Shown piece by piece: positions 15,273 through 21,848 of a DNA stretch of 32,303 nucleotides. Both the position numbers and the translations under genes were made by a program. The notes below the pieces were generated by a model. That model worked only from the letters and a program-made list of their open reading frames with translations, did no database searches and was not told the origin of the DNA. The DNA lies in contig CALXLK010000017.1 of assembly GCA_944389175.1 (NCBI GenBank), forward strand, positions 1 through 32,303. Reading direction: 5' to 3'. This DNA is from an uncultured Opitutales bacterium (lineage in GTDB: Bacteria; Verrucomicrobiota; Verrucomicrobiia; Opitutales; Intestinicryptomonadaceae). The first letter of the stretch is position 1, and every line of letters begins with the position of its first letter.

Positions 15273-17033
15273 ATGGAGATTTGGTTTTACCCTTCAAAGG
15301 AAATATCCCGCGAACTAAAGTGCGCGGCGAAGAGAGCCGGCATATGCGACGACTTCGACCCGCAAATGAGAACCGCCGATCCGCGCTTTGGCGATTTTCA
15401 GTCAAACGGCGTTCTTCCGCTTGCAAAGCAAAAGAAGGCGAACCCGCGCGCGCTGGCGCAGGCGTTGGTGGACGAACTAAAATCGGGCGGCGCAATCGAC
15501 GAGTCGCTGGTGAAAGTCTCCATCGCGGGCCCCGGCTTCATAAACTTTAGCCTCTCCCCCGAATTTTTAAACGCCTGGCTTGAAAAGTTCAATTCGCAAG
15601 CGCAGCTAAAGGATGCCGCGGGCAAATTTTACAACGGCAAAAAGGTGATAATAGACTACCCCTCGCCCAACACGGCCAAACAGATGCATGTCGGTCACCT
15701 CAGGCCCATGGTAATTGGCGAGGCCATAAAGCGGCTGTTGAAATTCTGCGGGGCCGACATAAAAACCGACAACCACATCGGCGACTGGGGGACAAACTTC
15801 GGAATTCTCATCTACGGAATAAAGACCCAAAACTACAAGCTCGACCCCGATAACGAAAATTCGCTCGAGGAGCTGGAACAGATGTACAAGAAGGGCAGCG
15901 CGCTCGTCAAGGAGGATCCCAAGGCCGCCGACGAGGCCCGCATGGAGCTTGTCAAGCTGCAAAACGGCGACGCCGAAAACGTAGGGCTTTGGAATGCCAT
16001 AAACAAAGTCAGCACGGCCGCGTTCGAGCGCATGTACAAGCGGATGTCGCTTACCATAGACATGACTCTGGGCGAATCGTACTACAGGGACAAGGTTGCA
16101 AGGATATACAAGGAGCTCACCGAAACGGGGCTTGCCGAAGAGAACCAGGGCGCGCTCGTCGTCTTCCACCGCGAACACGAGCGCTTTGCGAAGCAGCCGT
16201 TTATAATACGCAAAAGCGACGGTGCCTCAAACTACGCCTCGACCGACTTGGCGACGGTGTTAAACAGGGTGGAAAACCTTGGCGCCGAGGAGATCATATA
16301 CGTGACCGACGGCCGCCAGCAAGACCACTTCCAGCAGCTGTTTCTGACTGTCGAAAAGTGGTTTAAGGCCAAGGGATACAGAATGCCCCTGTTGCGCCAC
16401 GTGTGGTTTGGAACGATTTTGGGCGAAGACGGGAAAGCCATAAAGACCAAGAGCGGGGAGCCAATACGGCTAAAGGCGCTCTTGGACGAGGCGGTGGCGC
16501 GGGCGAAGGCGCTCGTGAAGGAAAAGAACCCGGACATGGACGATGCGGAAGCCGACAGTGTCGCCGAAACGGTCGGCGTGGCGGCCGTTCGCTATTGCGA
16601 TTTGGCTCAAAACCGAACCAACGACTACGTATTTTCCTGGGAAAAGCTGCTATCTTTCGACGGAAACACCGCCCCTTACCTGCTGTATGCGGCCGCGCGC
16701 ATACATTCCATATTCAGAAAGATAGGCGCCGAAATTGACGGGCGCTTCGAGGGGGCCTCAACGCTTGAGACCGAGCAGGAAATAGCACTTGCCAGAAAGC
16801 TGATTGCCCTGCCCTCGGTATTCGAGCTAACCCTTTCGGAATTGAGGCCGCACTACCTGTGCACGTACCTCTACGAGCTCGCGGGCGCATTTTCGACGTT
16901 CTACAACGCAAACAAAGTCATAGTCGACGACGAGGGCACCAAGCAGAGGCGCCTTATGCTCTGCGCGCGCACGCTCAGAGTCCTCGAGACGGGGCTTAGG
17001 CTTTTGGGAATTGAACCTCTGCAGAAGATGTAG
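15273..17033 (+). CDS. argS: arginyl-tRNA synthetase
   Basis: ArgS charges tRNA-Arg. The 586-residue length is typical. Domain order: N-terminal recognition domain (about 1-115, with the conserved GPGFINFSLS), class I catalytic core with the HIGH-type motif HVGH at 139-142 inside SPNTAKQMHVGHLRPMVIGE, DNHIGDWGTNFG at about 166-177, and the KMSKS-equivalent loop at KTKSGEP (391-397), which as in many ArgRS is not canonical. A DALR-type anticodon-binding domain fills the C-terminus. No clear Shine-Dalgarno precedes the ATG. The adenosyltransferase gene follows after 1 bp. By hand count about 21 of 33 Ile codons are ATA. Confidence 0.97.
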   Translation: MEIWFYPSKEISRELKCAAKRAGICDDFDPQMRTADPRFGDFQSNGVLPLAKQKKANPRALAQALVDELKSGGAIDESLVKVSIAGPGFINFSLSPEFLNAWLEKFNSQAQLKDAAGKFYNGKKVIIDYPSPNTAKQMHVGHLRPMVIGEAIKRLLKFCGADIKTDNHIGDWGTNFGILIYGIKTQNYKLDPDNENSLEELEQMYKKGSALVKEDPKAADEARMELVKLQNGDAENVGLWNAINKVSTAAFERMYKRMSLTIDMTLGESYYRDKVARIYKELTETGLAEENQGALVVFHREHERFAKQPFIIRKSDGASNYASTDLATVLNRVENLGAEEIIYVTDGRQQDHFQQLFLTVEKWFKAKGYRMPLLRHVWFGTILGEDGKAIKTKSGEPIRLKALLDEAVARAKALVKEKNPDMDDAEADSVAETVGVAAVRYCDLAQNRTNDYVFSWEKLLSFDGNTAPYLLYAAARIHSIFRKIGAEIDGRFEGASTLETEQEIALARKLIALPSVFELTLSELRPHYLCTYLYELAGAFSTFYNANKVIVDDEGTKQRRLMLCARTLRVLETGLRLLGIEPLQKM

Positions 17034-17034
17034 C

Positions 17035-17562
17035 ATGAAAATATCCACAAAAACCGGAGACAAAGCCCAGACGTCGCTCGCATTCGGGCGCAGAGTATCT
17101 AAGGCAAGCCAGAGGGTGAAGGCCTACGGCGCAGTCGATGCGCTTTCGGCGCACATCGCCCTTGCAAGGGCCTTTGCCGGACAAAAGCCCATATCGGAAT
17201 TCCTTTTGAATATACAGCAAAAGCTCGTATTCTTAATGACGGAGCTTGCCACTGACAATGCCGACTACCATTTGTTGGCTGAAAAAAAGGTGCCCCTTCT
17301 AGGCGGCGACGACCTCGCGGAAATAGAGAGGCGAATCGACGAAATAGAAAGCCGCGGCGACGGATTCACAGGCTGGAAACACCCGGGAGAGACTCCCCTG
17401 GAGGCCGCCCTCGACCTCGCCAGAGCATCGTGCCGCGCGGCCGAGCGCGAAATAGCCGAGCTGGCGCTCTCGGAACCGCTCCCGCGCGACTTTATACCCG
17501 CATATATAAACAGGCTATCCGACTTGCTGTACCTGTACTCTATAACGGTGGAAAAACAGTAG
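17035..17562 (+). CDS. PduO-type cob(I)alamin adenosyltransferase
   Basis: The enzyme makes adenosylcobalamin from ATP and reduced cobalamin. The 175-residue size fits the PduO family, an all-helical trimer. Visible motifs are TKTGDKAQTSLAFGRRVSK at the N-terminal ATP site, RVKAYGAVDAL, a central helical region, RASCRAAEREIAEL, and YINRLSDLLYLYS near the C-terminus. Small departures are GDKAQT for the usual GDxGxT and VDAL for VDEL. ATG 17035 lies 1 bp after the argS stop, so the two are translationally coupled; an upstream in-frame start at 17011 is inside argS and rejected. No cobalamin-dependent enzyme is visible in the window. Confidence 0.9.
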   Translation: MKISTKTGDKAQTSLAFGRRVSKASQRVKAYGAVDALSAHIALARAFAGQKPISEFLLNIQQKLVFLMTELATDNADYHLLAEKKVPLLGGDDLAEIERRIDEIESRGDGFTGWKHPGETPLEAALDLARASCRAAEREIAELALSEPLPRDFIPAYINRLSDLLYLYSITVEKQ

Positions 17563-17725
17563 CAAGCCGCTCAAAAAACGACATATCTCATTTTTAGACG
17601 CCCGCGCGCCCCTACAAGCGCGCGGGCTTTCTTTTTGCTTATCATGGAAAGAGAGAGGCAAAACAGTAGCAGCCCGCTCAAAAAAATTATATAAAAACAA
17701 AGCGTTTTTTTAATGCCCGCGCGCC
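17550..17725 (+). repeat. decayed tandem direct repeat at argS operon end
   Basis: The segment 17550-17610 (stop codon and terminator arm of the adenosyltransferase) recurs at 17657-17725. Shared blocks are AAAACAGTAGCA, CCGCTCAAAAAA, and a T-run followed by GCCCGCGCGCC, with divergent bases between. It looks like an old partial duplication of the gene end. The 309-bp gap 17563-17871 otherwise holds only the two terminators. Confidence 0.6.
17600..17636 (+). terminator. intrinsic terminator of the argS operon
   Basis: GCCCGCGCG (17600-17608) pairs perfectly with CGCGCGGGC (17619-17627) around a 10-base loop, followed by TTTCTTTTT. It lies 38 bp after the adenosyltransferase stop. Confidence 0.9.
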
Positions 17726-17799
17726 AAACGCCCCGTCCGCCAAAGGATTAAGTTGCCCCAAAACAAAAGACCCCGCGGGCGCACAAGGGCAATGGATAC

Positions 17800-17834
17800 A
17801 AAAAAAAGGGATAGCGGGCAAATTCGCTATCCCT
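17800..17834 (-). terminator. intrinsic terminator of the mutL operon
   Basis: On the minus strand AGGGATAGCG pairs perfectly with CGCTATCCCT (17825-17834 with 17807-17816) around an 8-base loop, followed by T7. It lies about 38 bp after the stop of the glycosidase-like gene. Confidence 0.92.
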
Positions 17835-17871
17835 ATAAAAGCCCGAAACTGCGGGCAAAGCACGCATTTTT

Positions 17872-19713
17872 CTATATGGCGCTTCTGAAGGAGGATACCC
17901 TTGAGCGCTTAAAATTCTTTTTAGACTTTGCCGGAATCAGTATGTATGATATGGGCTCGATAGTCTTGCCCTCGAATACAAACGGCGTCTCATTGTAATT
18001 GCAGACAATGCGCTCCCCGTTGCCAAACTCGGTCAGGTACACGCCTTTTGCCAACTTTGAATGGGACTGCATAAATTCAAGCTGCAGGTGGCGCACCGGC
18101 TTAAACTCGTCGAAGGCCTTTTTTATGTAGGGAATATCCCTGAAGGCGCTCGTGTAGAAAATCGGGCGTCCGCCGAATTCGACAAGCTTTAGAGATTTTC
18201 TCGGGTCTGTGACGCCGTCGCCAACCATAAAGCGCAAGTCGGCGCTGCTTAGATTCTTGTATAGGGGTTTGCCGCGCGTATGGTTCTGCAAATGCCTGTC
18301 GGGAGTGCTTAAAATTATCCCGTGGTAGACTATTTCCCACAGGGGGACAATCTCGGAAAGCATCGGGTTGGGATTGTTCGCCTGGGAACGCATTGTGGTT
18401 GTTATGTAATTGATGTAATCGAGCTGGCCCGCCATGTGGTCGAAACCGCATTCGGAGGAAAAGCCGCCGAAAAGATCGCAGCAATACTTGGCTATTTCGA
18501 CCTGAACTTCGGCCATTTCCTTCCTCGTGGCGGGATGGTTTTTGTCGCAGCAGAAATTGGGATAGACCGCCGAGAACACATCGACGTAATGCGATCCTTT
18601 AAAGCCCATCTGGCGCACCTGCTTTAGCTGCTGCCTGAGGCAAAGCTGCCATATGCGCTTAGTGCACAGATGATAAGCGCGCCCGCCGCACCAAACTCCG
18701 CCTTTCTGGAGGGAGCCATCGGGGTTTTTGCAGACCAAATCCGGACTCCATATGTCGGCAACTTGGTAGCAGTCTGTGCTGTTCGTGTGTGCCGCCACCT
18801 GGAAGCCCATGTCGAATATCGCCTTGGTGTAGCGCTTGAGGGCCTCCTCGCCGCCGAGCTCTTTGTCTATGGGGAAAAGTTGCGGGAAACGGCCGTCGTA
18901 GCCGCCCGACTGCCAGCCGGCCGAGCAGATGGCTATCTTGTCGACGCCGGAATCCTTAATGGCCTGGGCAAACTCGACAGTCTTGTCAAAAGACATCACC
19001 ACTTTCATCGGCGGCTCGTTCTCGGGCGTTTGAACTTCGTCTTTTACCTTGTCGGCCGTCTTCGCGGCGTGGAACTGGATTCTAATCGGAATTGAAAGGG
19101 CCATTTCCTCGAGCCATTTGCGCGTCTTCATGCGCTCCTTTATGGGCTTTACAAAGCCGGAATCGAGCCGCATTTTGCGGAAGAGCCTGCCAATCGACGA
19201 GTAGTCCATGGGCTTGGCGTCAACCTTGTAGAAATCTATCACCATGTCCTCATAGGGTGCAAAACCCATTCCCAAGGGTCTGAACGACGGATATAGGCAA
19301 TATTTGCCGTCCTTTGCGCAAACTTCCATGCCGTACTCGAACCTGAGCGTCTTGACGTAGCCCATCCATGTTCCTTTTGGGGACTGCATCGCATAGATGG
19401 GCATCACCGCCCCTGCGAGGCGGTATTTGCCGTTTTGCTGGTCGAAATATCCCATTTCACCCCTCGGGAAAACCCAAAAGCCCGGCTGGCCCTTTTCGGC
19501 GCGCATAAAATCGGCAATGACGCGCACCTCTTTTGCCGACGCGGGAATCTGATCTTTAGGCAGCTTAAAGCGCAGCGAGCCGTCGCCGTTTTTCTCGAGT
19601 TTTACTTTTCGCGCAGAAACCTTGTTGTCTGCGCCGACAATCACCACGTCCGCAGTCTGAGCCATCAGCGCGCACGAGACGACAAGTGTTATTAGCGTTA
19701 TTATCTTCTTCAT
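17872..19713 (-). CDS. exported glycoside-hydrolase-like TIM-barrel protein
   Basis: The 613-residue protein has a signal peptide (MKKIITLITLVVSCALMAQ) and an N-terminal beta-rich part (about 20-200). A central region (about 240-430) reads like a (beta/alpha)8 glycosidase barrel: VDKIAICSAGWQSGGYDG, FQVAAHTNSTDCY, SHYVDVFSA with candidate Asp378, and FSSECGFDHMAG with candidate Glu421. A small beta domain ends the chain. It resembles large uncharacterised families such as DUF5696 or GH101-like barrels, but I cannot assign one. It starts 5 bp after the mutL stop without a Shine-Dalgarno, implying coupled translation. Family is tentative; export and an enzymatic barrel are more secure. Confidence 0.72.
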   Translation of the reverse strand: MKKIITLITLVVSCALMAQTADVVIVGADNKVSARKVKLEKNGDGSLRFKLPKDQIPASAKEVRVIADFMRAEKGQPGFWVFPRGEMGYFDQQNGKYRLAGAVMPIYAMQSPKGTWMGYVKTLRFEYGMEVCAKDGKYCLYPSFRPLGMGFAPYEDMVIDFYKVDAKPMDYSSIGRLFRKMRLDSGFVKPIKERMKTRKWLEEMALSIPIRIQFHAAKTADKVKDEVQTPENEPPMKVVMSFDKTVEFAQAIKDSGVDKIAICSAGWQSGGYDGRFPQLFPIDKELGGEEALKRYTKAIFDMGFQVAAHTNSTDCYQVADIWSPDLVCKNPDGSLQKGGVWCGGRAYHLCTKRIWQLCLRQQLKQVRQMGFKGSHYVDVFSAVYPNFCCDKNHPATRKEMAEVQVEIAKYCCDLFGGFSSECGFDHMAGQLDYINYITTTMRSQANNPNPMLSEIVPLWEIVYHGIILSTPDRHLQNHTRGKPLYKNLSSADLRFMVGDGVTDPRKSLKLVEFGGRPIFYTSAFRDIPYIKKAFDEFKPVRHLQLEFMQSHSKLAKGVYLTEFGNGERIVCNYNETPFVFEGKTIEPISYILIPAKSKKNFKRSRVSSFRSAI

Positions 19714-19718
19714 AATGG

Positions 19719-21767
19719 TTATTTGCTTAGATTAAACATTCTGGCCAGATCGGCACGGGAAATCTCTTTAATGACGGGCTTGCCGTCGGGCGAGGTTGCG
19801 TAAGACGGGCACGATAAAAGCTCGGAAAGCAGCGCCGAGGCGCTCTGGGCGTTGCAGACAAAGTCCGCAGACGTCACTTTTGCCGAGGCGGCGCGCGCAA
19901 ACGCGTCGGCCCCCAGTGTCCGCGCGCGCGCCGAGCTCTCCCGGGCGCTTGCTATAAAATCCTCGACAAAAGACTTCACTTGCGAGAAATCGAGCCAGCA
20001 CGGCACCGCCGATACCCTGTAAAAATTGCGCCCGAAATTTTCTATCTTAAAGCCGCAGGAATTAAACGAGCCGACGTTTGCCTCGAGGGCCTCCGCATCC
20101 GCCCTGTCGAGGGTAAGCGAAATCGGGATAAGCAGCATCTGCGTTTGAGCCGAGCCGTTTTCAAGCGCCGACATCAAGCGCGAATACGCCACCCGCCTAA
20201 GCGCCGCGGAAATATTTACAATTTCCACACCCCCAGGGCCCTGAAAGAATGCAAACTTCTTAAGCGCGCAACCCATGTAGCCCCAGCCCTCCGGAAGCCC
20301 GCTCTCGGCAGGCAGCGCCCGCTTTTGGCTCCGCAATTCTTCTTCAACGGGGAAATTGACTTGCAGAGTATCCGTTTGTGGTTCGCCTTCGCCGCGACGC
20401 AAGAGACTCTCCCGGGAATCGGCAATGTTTTCCGCGCGCGGGGGCAAATCGCCGGACGGCCCGCGGAGAGGCCCGCCATTTTCCAATGCGGAGCCGCCTG
20501 CCAGACCACCGTCGGCATGGCTGCGGGTATCAAAATTATCGGCGGAAGATACTTTCTGCAGCGAACTATCGGCCGTCGCAGCCAAATCAGATTCCCCAGC
20601 GCCTTCAGGCAAGTCGTCGGACAAAGGGGCTATTTTTGCATGCGGGGCGAAGTCGCCGCCAATAGCTGTCTGGCGCGCAAGCGTCGTGCGCGGAGAAAAC
20701 GCCGGTGCTATGTCTGCATAGTCGGCGCGGCGCGGCGCCGTACTGTACCCCGAGCGGTCGGCCAGGAACTGGCTAAGGCGCGCAGAAATCGCGCCGAAGA
20801 GAAAATCGCGCACGGCGAATTCGTTGCGCAGGCGCACCTCGCGCTTTGACGGGTGAACGTTTACATCGACGCTGTCGTAGGGGAGGCTTATAAAGAGAAA
20901 AGCCGCCGCGTACCTGCCCTTGGGCACGTAGGCTCCGTAGGCCTCTTTTATCGCCGAAAACACGGTCTTTGAGTCAACTGGCCTGGAATTGATAAACGCG
21001 CATATGTTGCGGCTCGTCGGGAAAGACTGGCCAGGCTCGAGAATCGCCCCCTCAACAGACATGTCGGCCGCGCAGGATTTCTCGAGGCGTATCAGCCCGG
21101 CCGAAATCTCTCCGCCGAATACGCGCCTTACGCGCTCGACAATGCCCAGATTCGGCTCGCTGCGAAATATCACGCGCGAATTTTCCCTAAGCGTTATTGA
21201 AATGTGCGGAATCGTCAACGCATAAAGCCTGCACAATCTGATTATGTGGGAGGCCTCGACGTTGTCGCTCTTCAAAAATTTTCTGCGCGCAGGAACCGAT
21301 GCAAAAAGATTCTCGACTATAATTTCCGTCCCGCAGGCCATTCCGCAGTCTTTAACACTTTCGACAGTCCCCGAACGGACGCGCACCTCGGTGCCGAACG
21401 GATGGGCCTGCGGGCGCGTGCGCAGGGTAAAAAAGCTCACGCTCGCAATGCTCGGAAGTGCCTCGCCCCTAAACCCGTACGTGGAAATGCTAAATATATC
21501 CTCGCTTTTGCGAATTTTGCTCGTGGCGTGGGGTTCGAGGCTCATGAGGGCCTGCTCGCGCGTCATGCCGCAGCCATTGTCGGTGACCCTTATCAAGTTT
21601 TTGCCGCCGCGGCTAAACTCTATTTCTATGCGGGTGGCACCGGCGTCTATCGAGTTTTCCAAGAGCTCCTTGACGGCGGCGGCCGGGCGCTCGACAACCT
21701 CGCCGGCTGCAATCTTGTTGGCGACGTCTTCCGAGAGTATTCTTATCTCTGGCGGCACTGCACTCAT
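19719..21767 (-). CDS. mutL: MutL mismatch-repair protein lacking endonuclease motif
   Basis: MutL links mismatch recognition by MutS to strand cutting. The N-terminal GHKL ATPase (about 1-335) is intact: NKIAAGEVVERPAAAVKELL with Glu34, Asn38, DNGCGM at 63-68, HATSKI, GFRGEALPSI at 98-107, and DVNVHPSKREVR at 301-312. A long low-complexity linker (about 340-495) leads to a C-terminal dimerisation domain. Where endonuclease MutLs have DQHA(x2)E(x4)E, this protein reads IVNISAALRRVAYSRL (516-531), with all acidic and His ligands lost; the CPHGRP motif is also degraded (SPDGKPV). The 682-residue size is normal. It starts from the divergent promoter and is followed by the glycosidase-like gene. 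Confidence 0.95.
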   Translation of the reverse strand: MSAVPPEIRILSEDVANKIAAGEVVERPAAAVKELLENSIDAGATRIEIEFSRGGKNLIRVTDNGCGMTREQALMSLEPHATSKIRKSEDIFSISTYGFRGEALPSIASVSFFTLRTRPQAHPFGTEVRVRSGTVESVKDCGMACGTEIIVENLFASVPARRKFLKSDNVEASHIIRLCRLYALTIPHISITLRENSRVIFRSEPNLGIVERVRRVFGGEISAGLIRLEKSCAADMSVEGAILEPGQSFPTSRNICAFINSRPVDSKTVFSAIKEAYGAYVPKGRYAAAFLFISLPYDSVDVNVHPSKREVRLRNEFAVRDFLFGAISARLSQFLADRSGYSTAPRRADYADIAPAFSPRTTLARQTAIGGDFAPHAKIAPLSDDLPEGAGESDLAATADSSLQKVSSADNFDTRSHADGGLAGGSALENGGPLRGPSGDLPPRAENIADSRESLLRRGEGEPQTDTLQVNFPVEEELRSQKRALPAESGLPEGWGYMGCALKKFAFFQGPGGVEIVNISAALRRVAYSRLMSALENGSAQTQMLLIPISLTLDRADAEALEANVGSFNSCGFKIENFGRNFYRVSAVPCWLDFSQVKSFVEDFIASARESSARARTLGADAFARAASAKVTSADFVCNAQSASALLSELLSCPSYATSPDGKPVIKEISRADLARMFNLSK

Positions 21768-21776
21768 GGTCGGGAT

Positions 21777-21805
21777 ATTCTTCCAAAAAGACGGTTGCCT
21801 ATCAA
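21777..21805 (-). promoter_or_regulatory. mutL promoter, -10 adjacent to start
   Basis: On the minus strand TTGATA (21800-21805), a 17-bp spacer and AAGAAT (21777-21782) form a sigma70-type promoter. Only 9 bp separate the -10 box from the mutL ATG, and those bases (ATCCCGACC) contain no Shine-Dalgarno, so the mRNA would be leaderless or nearly so. Confidence 0.55.
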
Positions 21806-21812
21806 GAAAAAA

Positions 21813-21840
21813 TTGACTTATCCGCGGGGAAATAGATACT
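21813..21840 (+). promoter_or_regulatory. esterase promoter, -10 adjacent to start
   Basis: TTGACT (21813-21818), a 16-bp spacer and GATACT (21835-21840) point toward the esterase gene. Only 8 bp lie between the -10 box and the ATG at 21849, again implying a leaderless message. The two -35 boxes of this divergent pair lie 7 bp apart, so their activity may be linked. Confidence 0.55.
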
Positions 21841-21848
21841 CGCGGGGC

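Noticed and set aside
19980..20849. 289-codon plus-strand open frame opposite mutL
   Set aside because: Antisense shadow, Arg/Ala-rich, with no domain or start signals.
21204..21848. Open frame extending the two-domain esterase 215 codons upstream
   Set aside because: It overlaps mutL on the opposite strand, and the signal peptide and promoter place the true start at 21849.
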